NCBI GenBank assembly: GCA_041745765.1
Contig: JBGTIH010000204.1
Span: forward strand, 1 to 24,178
Reading direction: 5' to 3'
Length of the DNA: 24,178 nt
Origin: JAHCHG01 sp041745765
GTDB taxonomy: Bacteria > Acidobacteriota > Blastocatellia > Pyrinomonadales > Pyrinomonadaceae
Position 1 is the first letter of the stretch. Every line of letters starts with the position of its first letter. The translations under genes were made by a program, and so were the position numbers. Below, in pieces: positions 4,927-13,824 of the stretch. Under the pieces are notes generated by a model. The model saw only the letters and a list, made by a program, of their open reading frames with translations. It was not told where the DNA came from and made no database searches.

Positions 4927-5003
4927 CGGGGCGTGGCGCAGACCGGTAGCGCGCTTCCTTGGGGTGGAAGAGGTCGCAAGTTCAAATCTTGCCGTCCCGA
5001 CCA
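4927..5003 (+). tRNA. tRNA-Pro (GGG)
   Basis: A fully canonical 77-nt tRNA: acceptor CGGGGCG/CGTCCCG (one G-U), D-stem GCGC/GCGC with GG in the loop, and anticodon arm CTTCC-TTGGGGT-GGAAG (anticodon GGG). The T-arm is GCAAG-TTCAAAT-CTTGC, with discriminator A and encoded CCA. It serves as an internal contrast to the atypical tRNAs at 562-2453. Confidence 0.95.
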
Positions 5004-5010
5004 ATAAAAT

Positions 5011-5046
5011 AAAAAAGGCTTTGGAACAAATTCCAAAGCCTTTTTT
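5011..5046. terminator. Bidirectional terminator between tRNA-Pro and htrA
   Basis: A perfect 16-bp stem (aaaaaaggctttggaa / ttccaaagcctttttt) has a 4-nt loop, with A and T tracts at the ends. It can stop tRNA-Pro on the plus strand and the protease gene on the minus strand. Confidence 0.9.
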
Positions 5047-5065
5047 GATTATGAGCCGAAGCATT

Positions 5066-6571
5066 TTATTTCGGCGAAACGGTCATAAAAATCGTCTGAC
5101 CTCGCCGCGAAATAAGCAGCAGAATCGGTCGGTCGCCGCTTTTTTCGATTGCCGCTTGAACGTCATCGAGCGAACTGACCACTTGACGGTTAATTTGCAA
5201 AATCACATCGCCGCGCTGAATTCCTTTTTCCGCCGCCGCTCCGCTCGGATCAACATTAATCACGACTAAACCGTCATTTGATTCAAGTTTAAGCTGCTGC
5301 GCGATTTCAGGCGTAATCGGCTGGAGAGTTAAACCGAGTTTGCCGCTTTGTCCGGAATTATCCGGTGCTTTTTTCTCTTCTTCGCCGACTTCGGTTTTTG
5401 CGCCTTCGATGTTGAATTCATCGAGCGTGGCAGTTAATTCCTGCTCTGCACCGTCGCGGCGGATTTTAATCTTGATCTCGCTTCCGGGCAGAGTTCCGGC
5501 GACTTTATTACGCAGAATATTGCTGTCTTCGACCACTTCGTTGTTGATTGCCAAAATTATATCGCCCGTTTTAACTCCAGCTTTTTCCGCCGCGCTTCCC
5601 GGACGAACATTGCTGACAAGAATACCTTTAGCTTCTTTTAAATCAAGATTTTGGGCGATGTCTTCGGTGATATTTTGGATATTAACGCCGAGCATTCCGC
5701 GTCGGACTCTACCGTCTTTTAAGAGCTGTTCCATCACGGATTTTGCCATATTTGACGGAATCGAAAAACCGATGCCGATGTTTCCGCCCGAACTTCCGCC
5801 GGAAAGAATCTGTGAATTTATGCCGATTAGTTCACCGCTTAAATTGACGAGCGCACCGCCCGAATTTCCGCGATTGATCGGCGCGTCCGTTTGCAGAAAA
5901 TCTTCAAAACTGCCGTCGCTCAAACCTGTTCGGCGACCTTTGGCAGAAATTATTCCGCCCGTTACCGTTTGTCCGATTCCTAGAGGATTTCCGATTGCCA
6001 GAACAATATCGCCGACTCGCACATTGTCAGAATTTCCAAGATTCAAAAAAGGCAGATTTTGCTGTTCGATTTTCAAAACAGCCAGATCGCTCGGCGGATC
6101 AATACCGACTATTTTTGCTTCAAAAGTCCGCTTATCGTTCATTTGAACAATAATTTTTTCCGCGCCATCAACAACGTGATTATTGGTTAAAATCGTGCCG
6201 TCCGCGCTGACGATCACGCCCGAACCGACACCGCGTTCGAGCGGTCTCTGCTGTTCCTGCGGCTGTTGCGGCATATTCGGCATATTGAAAAAATCGCCGA
6301 AAGGAAATTGCTGCGGCTGATTTGAAGCCTTGCGTTCAGCGTTAATTGTAACGACAGCCGGAGAACTTCTTTCAACCACATCGGCGTAAGAAGTCCGCAT
6401 TCCGTCAACAACAATCGGCGCGGGCGACGTTTGAGCCGGGTGAGGTATTTCGCTCGTCTCCTGACCGCCGAAAAAGCCCGATTGGCAACCTGATAAAAAG
6501 AGCGTTGATAAAATCAATAAAATTGCTGAAAGTTTTATGTGTCCTGATTGTCGAAATTTTTTCTTAAACAT
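5066..6571 (-). CDS. htrA: DegP/HtrA-type periplasmic serine protease, lipoprotein form
   Basis: A 501-residue protein. The N-terminus has a basic and hydrophobic signal with lipobox LSGC, so Cys29 is probably lipidated and the protease anchored in an envelope membrane. The trypsin-like domain (about 60-285) carries the triad H132 (NNHVVDGAE), D162 (PPSDLAVLKI) and S237 (RGNSGGALVN). Two PDZ domains follow (about 290-375 and 410-495), as in DegP/DegQ/MucD, which degrade or hold misfolded envelope proteins. A Gln/Pro-rich stretch at 85-110 matches the LA-loop position. The ATG at 6571 is preceded by AGGAG. A terminator lies just beyond its stop. A 244-bp gap upstream holds no recognisable gene. 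Confidence 0.93.
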   Translation of the reverse strand: MFKKKFRQSGHIKLSAILLILSTLFLSGCQSGFFGGQETSEIPHPAQTSPAPIVVDGMRTSYADVVERSSPAVVTINAERKASNQPQQFPFGDFFNMPNMPQQPQEQQRPLERGVGSGVIVSADGTILTNNHVVDGAEKIIVQMNDKRTFEAKIVGIDPPSDLAVLKIEQQNLPFLNLGNSDNVRVGDIVLAIGNPLGIGQTVTGGIISAKGRRTGLSDGSFEDFLQTDAPINRGNSGGALVNLSGELIGINSQILSGGSSGGNIGIGFSIPSNMAKSVMEQLLKDGRVRRGMLGVNIQNITEDIAQNLDLKEAKGILVSNVRPGSAAEKAGVKTGDIILAINNEVVEDSNILRNKVAGTLPGSEIKIKIRRDGAEQELTATLDEFNIEGAKTEVGEEEKKAPDNSGQSGKLGLTLQPITPEIAQQLKLESNDGLVVINVDPSGAAAEKGIQRGDVILQINRQVVSSLDDVQAAIEKSGDRPILLLISRRGQTIFMTVSPK

Positions 6572-6815
6572 CCTTAATTCTCCTAAAAATTGCTGATAGC
6601 GATAATCAAATATTAACCCATAATATCTGATGTCATAAATGAAGGAAACAAATATTTAGTTTTTGAACTGAAAACTTCTACGAACTTAGGCTTGATTGTG
6701 TTCAAAAAAACAACGAATTTCAAATGATTTTAAATTTGAAATATGAATTATGAGCAGAAACAATCAGTTCAATATAAAACGTGCAGAACAGATAAATTCT
6801 ACTCTTGATTAACAT

Positions 6816-7529
6816 TTAAACATCGTCGCTGATGCGAACATATCCTGAAATATCGTCGTCATCGTCTAAGTAATTCGGTTGAATCGGCAATTTATTGGGA
6901 ACTTGTCCGTAAGGTTTGCCGGATGACGGATCAATCAATTGATTCGTTAGAATCTCATCGGGCGGAATAAATGACGGAATATCATAACCGTCGCCCTGCG
7001 AAGAATCTTTGCTGACGAGTTCGGCAATATCGCCCAAATCTATAAAGAAATCGGAAACATCAATCAGGCGCGGTGCGGTATTTGAACGAAATCCCGCAAC
7101 TTCGACGCGGCAGCCTTTATAAGCGACGGCGTTCAGCGCATAGACAAAATCTTCGTCGCCCGAAACAAGTACCGCAGTATCATAACGTCCGGCGAGCGAA
7201 AGCATATCAACGGCGATCTCAACATCGAGATTCGCCTTGCGTGTTCCGTCGTAAAAAGTTTTTAATTCTTTTTGGACGACGCGAAAACCATTGCGGCGCA
7301 TCCACAAAAGAAAACCTTGCTGGCGTTCCGCACCGGCATCAACTCCGGTGTAAAAAAATGCACGCAAAAGTCTGCCGTCGCCTAGAAGAACGCGCAGAAG
7401 TTTATTGTAATCAATATCTAAATTATGAAAACGAGCGGCGTGGAAAAGATTATTTCCGTCAATGAACACCGCGACGCGCCCGCGATGCCCAAACTGCCAG
7501 GACGAGTTGGTTGCCATATCAAACTGCAT
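6816..7529 (-). CDS. NYN-domain (LabA/DUF88-like, PIN-fold) protein, putative ribonuclease
   Basis: A 237-residue protein. The NYN fold is clear: VAVFIDGNNLFHA at 19-31 with D24, then KANLDVEIAVDML at 98-110 with D102 and D108. The VSGDEDFVYAL motif follows at 122-132 with D125 and D127. These acidic residues form the metal site of PIN/NYN nucleases. The C-terminal 70 residues are Pro/Asp-rich and probably disordered. AAAGGA precedes the ATG at 7529. An in-frame ATG at 7517 (MATNSS) is an alternative start. Family members act on RNA, but the substrate here is unknown. Neighbouring genes on both sides have their own promoter regions. Confidence 0.85.
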   Translation of the reverse strand: MQFDMATNSSWQFGHRGRVAVFIDGNNLFHAARFHNLDIDYNKLLRVLLGDGRLLRAFFYTGVDAGAERQQGFLLWMRRNGFRVVQKELKTFYDGTRKANLDVEIAVDMLSLAGRYDTAVLVSGDEDFVYALNAVAYKGCRVEVAGFRSNTAPRLIDVSDFFIDLGDIAELVSKDSSQGDGYDIPSFIPPDEILTNQLIDPSSGKPYGQVPNKLPIQPNYLDDDDDISGYVRISDDV

Positions 7530-7901
7530 TGTTAAATCCTTTTATTTAAGTTGTTTAAGTAAAATTAACAGCAGTTTAAACCAGTAGAAAATCGGATAAG
7601 AAATGTTTAAAATAAATCCGCAGTTTCAAAAACAATGAAACTGCAAGATATCTTTAATGATTGAAATGAACGAATTTTGAATTAATGAAAGCTAAATTCT
7701 TGTATAAAAAATAATTTCAAAATGATTTCAAAAAAAGTTTGATAAAATAAAATAAAATTTCCGGTTATCTAATAATTAACTGCGGTTAAAAAATATGTAA
7801 ATATAATTATAAGTTTGCCTTTTCGCTTGGACATTGGTCAAGCGGTTCATTTAACAATGATACTTGTTTTTCGACGTATAATCAAAATATGAGGATATTT
7901 T
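7530..7901. other. Divergent intergenic region with a hairpin and a -10 element
   Basis: The region is AT-rich with no credible gene. It holds a perfect 9-bp hairpin, GCAGTTTCA (7620-7628) with TGAAACTGC (7636-7644). There is no T-tract after it on either strand, so it is more likely an operator or RNA element than a terminator. TATAAT at 7877-7882 lies 20 bases before the start of the next gene, with no good -35. Confidence 0.5.
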
Positions 7902-8921
7902 ATGAATAACAACGGTAAAAATTTTGATTCAGAAGAATGGTTGAATGATTTGCCTATTCAGGTCGAAACTACGGGATTTCAAGCGGAAGAGATGTTTTCG
8001 TGCAAAAAATGCGGCAGAAAAAGTCCGCCGAATCGGGCGAAATGTTTCTATTGCGGAGAAAATTTCGATTTAGATGTACTACAAACCGATTTGATAAAAC
8101 CGAATTTGCGTAAATTGGAATTGTGGGAAAATGGATTTAATCTGATTTATACGGCGAACAGTCAGAACGTCGGCGAAACGGAAATCCGGGAAATTTCTAA
8201 TTTGCTCAATGCAGAAAAAGATTTTTTAAAGACAATTGTTGAAAACAAAGAACCTCTGCCGTTTGCTCGGCTCGAATCAGAAGCGGAAGCGGAGATTGTC
8301 AGAAAAAAACTTGCAAAAAAAGGATTTGAAACGAAAATCATCAGCGATGAAGTTTTAGATTTGAAAAGTCCGGTCAGAAGATTGCGAAAAATCGAATTTG
8401 AGAATGAAAAGTTAAAAATAACGCTGTTTAATACTTCTGAAATTATCGAAATTTTTTGCGAAGATTTAATTTTGCTAGTGTCGGGTTCGGTTTATGAAAA
8501 AAAGACGGAAACGATAGAAAAGCGCGTAAAATCGAAGGAAAGTAAAACTTTAAGCGTTGATGAAACGGCGAAAGACGAGAAAATTATTGATCTTTACACA
8601 CTGGATGACCGAATCGGTTTTAGGATTTTAACGAACGGTTTTGATTTTTCAGGTTTGGGAAAAGATATGAGTTTTCTGGCGTTTGAAAATATCGGAAAAT
8701 ATTTTGAAAAACTCAAAAATTTTGCGCCGAATGCAAGAGCGTCTGATAATTATAATCGAATCAGAAATCTTCTGGGCGAAATCTGGGAAGTCGAACAAAT
8801 AAACGATGCGGGCGGTGTAATTAAAAAAGGCATCGGAAATATCAATCTGAATAAAACGGCAATTTCCACAAATCTTGCTCAATTTACGAAATATTCACGT
8901 TTTCAGCGGCATTTATTATGA
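7902..8921 (+). CDS. Zinc-ribbon protein of unknown function, coupled to rlmB
   Basis: A 339-residue protein with a treble-clef-like zinc ribbon near the N-terminus: C34-x2-C37 and C48-x2-C51 (SCKKCGRK...KCFYCGEN). The rest is a mixed alpha/beta region with no recognised fold. The last 100 residues are the best ordered part, with GFRILTNGFDFSGLG and ending AQFTKYSRFQRHLL. No signal peptide or membrane segment is seen. GAGGATA lies 6 bases before the ATG. The stop overlaps the start of the rRNA methyltransferase gene (ATGA), so the two are translationally coupled. This suggests a role in RNA or ribosome biology, by inference only. Confidence 0.8.
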   Translation: MNNNGKNFDSEEWLNDLPIQVETTGFQAEEMFSCKKCGRKSPPNRAKCFYCGENFDLDVLQTDLIKPNLRKLELWENGFNLIYTANSQNVGETEIREISNLLNAEKDFLKTIVENKEPLPFARLESEAEAEIVRKKLAKKGFETKIISDEVLDLKSPVRRLRKIEFENEKLKITLFNTSEIIEIFCEDLILLVSGSVYEKKTETIEKRVKSKESKTLSVDETAKDEKIIDLYTLDDRIGFRILTNGFDFSGLGKDMSFLAFENIGKYFEKLKNFAPNARASDNYNRIRNLLGEIWEVEQINDAGGVIKKGIGNINLNKTAISTNLAQFTKYSRFQRHLL

Positions 8922-9724
8922 AAAAAAACAAGTTCCAAAATTCAAAATCTCCGGAAAGAAAAACGAAAATCGAAATTCAGACTCCTAATTCCGCAATTAT
9001 ATTCGGAGTTTTGCCTGTTTTAGAAGCCCTGCGCGCCGAAAATAGGCGGATTGAAAAAATTTTTATAATGGAAGGCGGACAGGAAAAAAGATTTACCGAT
9101 ATTTTGCAGATGGCGCGGAAAAACGGCGTACCGTTTCATAAAACTTCGCGGGAGAATCTTAATAATTTTGTCGAAAACGGCGCGAATCATCAGGGAATCG
9201 TTGCTTTTACGGCTTCGGCGGACTATTTTGATGCCGACAAATTATTTGATGAAATAACAAATAAGGAAAAATCTCTGTCAGTAATTTTGGACGGAATTGA
9301 AGACCCGCGCAATTTCGGCGCGATTTTGCGCGTTGTCGAATGTGCCGGCGCAGACGGCGTTTTTATTCCCGAACGCCGCGCCGTCGGGTTGACCGAAACG
9401 GTTGCCAAATCTTCGGCTGGCGCGGCGGAATATGTTAAAGTTGCTAAAATCGGAAATGTAAATCGGTTGATTGATGACTTAAAAAAGCATAATATTTGGG
9501 TTGTCGGCGCAAGCGGCGATGCGGAAATGAGTTATATAGAATGGGATTGGACACAGCCGAGCGCACTTGTAATGGGAGGCGAAGGCAAGGGACTGCATCG
9601 CCTGACGGCTGAAAAATGCGACGTTTTAGTGAAAATCCCGATGTTTGGAAAAATCGAATCTTTGAACGTTTCGGTCGCCGCCGGCGTAATTCTGTTTGAA
9701 GCAATCAGACAAAGAGAATTTTAG
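8918..9724 (+). CDS. rlmB: 23S rRNA (guanosine-2'-O-)-methyltransferase RlmB-type (SpoU/TrmH family)
   Basis: A 268-residue protein with an N-terminal SpoU substrate-binding domain (IFGVLPVLEALRA at 28-40, VPFHKTSRENLNNF). The C-terminal trefoil-knot methyltransferase domain shows all three SPOUT motifs: LDGIEDPRNFGAILR at 124-138, VMGGEGKGL at 218-226 and IPMFGKIESLNVSVA at 240-254. RlmB methylates a conserved guanosine of the 23S peptidyl-transferase region. The 2'-O-methyltransferase role is firm; the exact nucleotide is inferred from best family likeness. The start overlaps the previous stop as ATGA. The first 25 residues are basic and probably flexible. Confidence 0.9.
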   Translation: MKKNKFQNSKSPERKTKIEIQTPNSAIIFGVLPVLEALRAENRRIEKIFIMEGGQEKRFTDILQMARKNGVPFHKTSRENLNNFVENGANHQGIVAFTASADYFDADKLFDEITNKEKSLSVILDGIEDPRNFGAILRVVECAGADGVFIPERRAVGLTETVAKSSAGAAEYVKVAKIGNVNRLIDDLKKHNIWVVGASGDAEMSYIEWDWTQPSALVMGGEGKGLHRLTAEKCDVLVKIPMFGKIESLNVSVAAGVILFEAIRQREF

Positions 9725-9758
9725 ATTTCAAATTTCAAATTTCAAATTTCAAAAATTG
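9725..9758. repeat. Tandem heptad repeat (aaatttc)n
   Basis: About four units of aaatttc follow the stop of rlmB directly. It is a different sequence from the aaaatcc tracts but has the same 7-bp period. Confidence 0.8.
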
Positions 9759-9792
9759 ATTGAAAAAAGATGCAGAACTGAGGACAACAACT

Positions 9793-10338
9793 ATGTATTG
9801 CCCGAAATGTGGAACAAAAAATCCTGATAACGGAAAATTTTGCCGGAGTTGCGGAACAGATCTAAATATCGTTTCAGAGGCTTTGACCGGAAAACTTGAT
9901 ATAAATCGCGTTCAAACTTTGACGTATCAAAAGGGAAAACCGGTTAACTGGGAAAATGCTCTAAGTACTTTATTTACCGGAATTGCCTTCATAGCAGTTT
10001 CAATCGCGCTGGCAAATTCGAGGATGGGCAGAGGTTGGTGGTTTTGGATGCTGATTCCCGCATTTGCTTGTATCGGAACCGGTTTAGCCAAGATTATGCA
10101 GATAAAATCTCAAGAAAAAGCGAACGCTAATTTTGCCCCGACAGCGACGATAAGCGAAATTTCATCGAACGAGCGAAAAGAATTGCCGCCCGATCAAACG
10201 GAATATATTTCGCCCATTTCTGAATCAAAATACAAGACCGGCGATTTAATGCCGCCAAGTGTAACCGACAACACAACAAAACATCTCAAAATGGATTCCG
10301 AAAGCGAAACGATGACTCTTCCTAAATCTAATTTATAA
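9793..10338 (+). CDS. Zinc-ribbon membrane protein, function unknown
   Basis: A 181-residue protein starting at ATG 9793, chosen because GAGGAC lies 8 bases upstream; an upstream TTG at 9760 has no such site and falls at the repeat. The N-terminus is a zinc ribbon, CPKCGTKNPDNGKFCRSCG, with two CxxC knuckles. Residues about 58-103 form two hydrophobic segments (LFTGIAFIAVSIALA and WWFWMLIPAFACIGTGLAKI). The C-terminal third is polar and probably disordered. Small proteins of this layout are common in Acidobacteria and Bacteroidetes-like genomes, with no assigned function. It may be cotranscribed with the DUF389 gene 58 bases downstream. Confidence 0.8.
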   Translation: MYCPKCGTKNPDNGKFCRSCGTDLNIVSEALTGKLDINRVQTLTYQKGKPVNWENALSTLFTGIAFIAVSIALANSRMGRGWWFWMLIPAFACIGTGLAKIMQIKSQEKANANFAPTATISEISSNERKELPPDQTEYISPISESKYKTGDLMPPSVTDNTTKHLKMDSESETMTLPKSNL

Positions 10339-10396
10339 ATTTTATTTAGATAAATAATCAAAATTTGATTTAGAACATTTCTATTAATCAGAATTT

Positions 10397-12160
10397 ATGA
10401 AAGTACAAAAAAAAACTTTCCGGTTTTTCAGAATAATTCTTCGTATGTGGAAGGCTTTACGCGACTATTTTGCCAGTGCTTTAGAAGTTGATGAAGATCG
10501 AAAAATCTTACTTTACATTGATCTGGCAAAATCGAGTACGCTGAAGGACTTAATGTATTGGTTGCAAATTTTCTTTTCAGCCGGAATTGCCACACTTGGT
10601 TTGATTTTGAACAGTCCGGCGGTAATCATCGGGGCGATGCTGATTTCGCCTCTGATGGGACCGATTTTATCTGCCGGACTGGCTTTGGCAACCGGAGATT
10701 TGATTCTTGCCGTCCGTTCGTTTGTCAATCTTTTAATCAGTTCGCTCGGCGCGATTGCGCTGGCGGTTGTTCTGGTCGCATTCTTGCCATTTAAAGAAGC
10801 GACAAGTGAAATTTTAGCGCGGACTTCGCCTAATACGCTTGATCTGGGCGTTGCGCTTTTTTCCGGTGCGGTCGGTTCGGTAGCGATTTGTAAAGAAGTC
10901 AAAGGTGTAGTTACGTCAATTCCGGGCGTGGCAATCGCCGTCGCTCTGATGCCGCCGCTGTGCGTTGTCGGCTACGGAGTCGGTTTAGCGGTTAGTGTCA
11001 GCTTTACAGACGGCTTAACTATTGCTGCCGGCGGCGGCTTGCTTTATTTGACAAACCTTGTTGCCATAACATTTACGGCAATGGTTGTGTTTATAATGCT
11101 TCGGATTGATACGCCGAAAGTGCGAGAAAAAGTCAGGGCTTGGCGCGATGCCGATATGGAAAGTGAATGGTGGCATCACGCAATTGCCCGAATTCCCTGG
11201 CTCGAACACGCCAGAGAAATCCGCAGTATGTCGCTTCGGCTTTTGATGATTGTCCTCCCGCTTTTGTTGATTTTTATTCCGCTGACCAACTCCTATTATC
11301 AATTGAAAGATGAGATTCAGCTGAAGAGAGCGCAGAACGAAATTCGACGAACGGCACGAGCCGTCTGGAATGAAAAATTTTCGACTCAGCAAAATGGCGA
11401 ATCAAGAACTCTGGACGAATTACGGGTCAACACAGTTGAAGATAAGTTAGAAATTTATTTAAGAGTTTTTGATAATCAGCCTTATACACAAGAAGAAAGA
11501 GCGGATTTTCACAGAGAACTTGCAAAAACTCTGAATCGTCGCGAAGATTCGCTAAACATTCAAATTATAGAAATTCCAACCTCGGCGCGGGAATTGGCAA
11601 AACCGAAAACCGATGAAACCCCGATTCAAATGCCGCTTGCCGAACTTCAATCGCAATTTCTGCAAAGAATTCAAAATTCTTTAAACGGAGTAGTTTTTCC
11701 GCCGCCCGCCAAACTTCTGGATTTTAAGGTCAGTAAAAGTCCGAACAGCAATATCGGGATTGAACTGTTTTATTTAAGCGAACGTGATATAGATGTTGAT
11801 GCCCGTGCATTACTCGCGGAAAATATCAAACAAAGATTAAATTTTCCAAATGCCTCAATCGTGTTTGCACGAATCCCGATTGAATCTAAAACATTTAATT
11901 TTGTCAATAACCAAGCCGTTTTAAGCGACGATGTAAAAGAATCATTTGATGAAACCGTAAGAAAATTACAAACACATCCGCGCTTAAAATTAGAATTTAA
12001 CTTAAATTCAAAAATAAACGGAGAATTACAAGAACAACGGCAAATAGAAATAAAAAACTATTTTGTTCAAAAAGGTTCAATTGCCGAAGACCGCATTACT
12101 TTTATAAAATCGGATGAAGAAAACAATTTGGATTCCTTTAAAATTGCCTTAAATGAATAA
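10397..12160 (+). CDS. DUF389 membrane protein with large C-terminal periplasmic domain
   Basis: A 587-residue protein. Residues about 45-235 are the DUF389 membrane core: several hydrophobic helices with the family signatures SPAVIIGAMLISPLMGPI and PGVAIAVALMPPLCVVGYG. A further helix lies near 283-300 (LLMIVLPLLLIFIPL). The C-terminal 285 residues are soluble. The final 80 (FNFVNNQAVLSDDVKES... to QRQIEIKNYFVQKGSIAEDRI) loosely resemble an OmpA/MotB-like peptidoglycan-associated domain, without its conserved D and R. The transport or other function of DUF389 proteins is not established. The ribosome binding site is weak. The next gene starts after a 111-bp gap with its own promoter-like sequence. 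Confidence 0.88.
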   Translation: MKVQKKTFRFFRIILRMWKALRDYFASALEVDEDRKILLYIDLAKSSTLKDLMYWLQIFFSAGIATLGLILNSPAVIIGAMLISPLMGPILSAGLALATGDLILAVRSFVNLLISSLGAIALAVVLVAFLPFKEATSEILARTSPNTLDLGVALFSGAVGSVAICKEVKGVVTSIPGVAIAVALMPPLCVVGYGVGLAVSVSFTDGLTIAAGGGLLYLTNLVAITFTAMVVFIMLRIDTPKVREKVRAWRDADMESEWWHHAIARIPWLEHAREIRSMSLRLLMIVLPLLLIFIPLTNSYYQLKDEIQLKRAQNEIRRTARAVWNEKFSTQQNGESRTLDELRVNTVEDKLEIYLRVFDNQPYTQEERADFHRELAKTLNRREDSLNIQIIEIPTSARELAKPKTDETPIQMPLAELQSQFLQRIQNSLNGVVFPPPAKLLDFKVSKSPNSNIGIELFYLSERDIDVDARALLAENIKQRLNFPNASIVFARIPIESKTFNFVNNQAVLSDDVKESFDETVRKLQTHPRLKLEFNLNSKINGELQEQRQIEIKNYFVQKGSIAEDRITFIKSDEENNLDSFKIALNE

Positions 12161-12195
12161 AAAAAAAATTGTTGCCTAATAAAACAAAACTGCCA

Positions 12196-12230
12196 TTGAC
12201 AAAATAAAAACTTTTCATAATCTTGATATT
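12196..12230 (+). promoter_or_regulatory. Possible promoter of glutamate dehydrogenase
   Basis: TTGACA at 12196-12201. The best -10 candidates, CATAAT at 12216 and GATATT at 12225, are spaced 14 and 23 bp, so the assignment is weak. Confidence 0.3.
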
Positions 12231-12271
12231 AGATTTAGTTATTTTCATATAAGATTAAGAGGACAAAAATT

Positions 12272-13696
12272 ATGGATGCCGAAAAGCAAGGAAGAAATTT
12301 TTTAGCCAGCGTTGATCATTATTTTGACAAAGCGGCTGTTCACACGAATTTACCTCCGGGTTTATTAGCGCAAATAAAAATTTGCAATAGTGTTTATTCG
12401 TTTCAGTTTCCGATAAAAAAAGGAAACGGTTATGAAGTCGTCACGGCGTGGCGGGCGGAACACAGTCATCACAAATTGCCTGTCAAAGGCGGAATCAGAT
12501 ACTCGGAACACTCAAGCTATGATGAAGTTGTGGCTCTGGCGACGCTGATGTCATACAAATGCGCGGTCGTTGATGTGCCGTTCGGCGGCGGAAAAGGAGC
12601 GATTAAAATCAATCCGAAGGAATTTACGACCGATGAATTAGAAAAAATCACGCGTCGCTATACTTCGGAGTTGATCAAGAAAAACTTTATCGGTCCGGCG
12701 ATTGACGTTCCCGCGCCGGATTACGGCACAGGCGCACGCGAAATGGCTTGGATTGCCGACACTTATCAGGTTTTTAATCCCGGACAAATTGATGCTCTGG
12801 GTTGCGTTACCGGAAAACCTATTCCGCAAGGCGGCATTCGCGGCAGAAATGAAGCCACCGGTTTAGGTGTTTTTTATGGTTTGCGCGAGGCTTGCGATGT
12901 CGAAGAAGATATGAAGGCAATCGGTTTGACCAAAGGCATCGAAGGTAAAACCTTTGTGGTGCAAGGTTTGGGAAATGTCGGCTATCACGCGGCAAAATTT
13001 TCTATCGAAGGCGGCGCGATTATGATTGGTGTTGCCGAATATGACGGCGGAATTTTCAACAAAGATGGAATTGATCTTGAAAAATTAATGGCGTATCGAA
13101 AAGGAAATAACGGTTCGTTATTGGATTTTCCCGGCGCAACAAATTTGCCTAACCGCGAAGCCGCGCTCGAACTTGAATGCGATATTTTGATTCCCGCCGC
13201 GCTCGAAAATCAGATTACGGCGGAAAATGCACCGCGCATCAAAGCGAAAATCATCGGCGAAGGCGCAAACGGTCCGGTAACTTCGGAAGCCGAAGACATT
13301 CTGGAATCACAAAATATACTGGTCATTCCCGATTTGTATATTAACGCGGGCGGCGTTACGGTTTCTTATTTTGAATGGCTCAAAAATCTTTCGCACGTTA
13401 GATTTGGGCGAATGGAAAAACGCTTCGAACAAAATACCTTTGACCGCATAATGAAGCTGATTGAAAGAGAAACGGGCAGAACGATCTCGCAGGAGGAGAA
13501 AAATCTGATTGCTCACGGCGCGGACGAAGCCGATCTGGTTTTTTCGGGATTAGAAGAAACAATGATTACGTCATATCACCAAATCCGCGAAATCTGGAAA
13601 CAAAATAAAGGAATCAGCAATCTGCGTACCGCTGCCTTCAAAAACGCGATTGATAAAATTGCCACGTGTTATTTTGAACTCGGAATTTTCCCGTAA
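12272..13696 (+). CDS. gdhA: Glutamate (Glu/Leu/Phe/Val-type) dehydrogenase
   Basis: A 474-residue enzyme that interconverts glutamate with 2-oxoglutarate and ammonia using NAD(P). The substrate-binding K72 is in PVKGGIRYS, the catalytic lysine K108 in VPFGGGKGAI, and the catalytic aspartate D150 in PAPDYGTGAREMAW. The dinucleotide fold starts at VVQGLGNVGYHAAKF (229-243). INAGGVTVSYFEW closes the core. The length is slightly above the usual 420-450. AGAGGA lies 9 bases before the ATG. A strong terminator follows. Coenzyme choice is not read here. hutU is encoded 2 kb downstream, and histidine breakdown delivers glutamate to this enzyme. Confidence 0.93.
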   Translation: MDAEKQGRNFLASVDHYFDKAAVHTNLPPGLLAQIKICNSVYSFQFPIKKGNGYEVVTAWRAEHSHHKLPVKGGIRYSEHSSYDEVVALATLMSYKCAVVDVPFGGGKGAIKINPKEFTTDELEKITRRYTSELIKKNFIGPAIDVPAPDYGTGAREMAWIADTYQVFNPGQIDALGCVTGKPIPQGGIRGRNEATGLGVFYGLREACDVEEDMKAIGLTKGIEGKTFVVQGLGNVGYHAAKFSIEGGAIMIGVAEYDGGIFNKDGIDLEKLMAYRKGNNGSLLDFPGATNLPNREAALELECDILIPAALENQITAENAPRIKAKIIGEGANGPVTSEAEDILESQNILVIPDLYINAGGVTVSYFEWLKNLSHVRFGRMEKRFEQNTFDRIMKLIERETGRTISQEEKNLIAHGADEADLVFSGLEETMITSYHQIREIWKQNKGISNLRTAAFKNAIDKIATCYFELGIFP

Positions 13697-13746
13697 AAAT
13701 AATCTTTACGTCTATATAATTCAGCAATTGAATCGTAACCTACATA

Positions 13747-13778
13747 AAACACCGGAAATTAATTAATTTCCGGTGTTT
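13747..13778. terminator. Bidirectional terminator between gdh and esterase
   Basis: A near-perfect palindrome, with arm aaacaccggaaatt at 13747-13760 and its complement ending at 13778, lies between two convergent genes. Both arms end in A/T runs. Confidence 0.85.
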
Positions 13779-13824
13779 CTAATTTTATTCGCAGTTAATT
13801 AGGTTTGGATTATAATGGCGAATT

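Noticed and set aside
5340..6146. 268-codon plus-strand ORF inside htrA
   Set aside because: It is the antisense shadow of the clear HtrA protease, with Pro/Ser-rich, unnatural composition.
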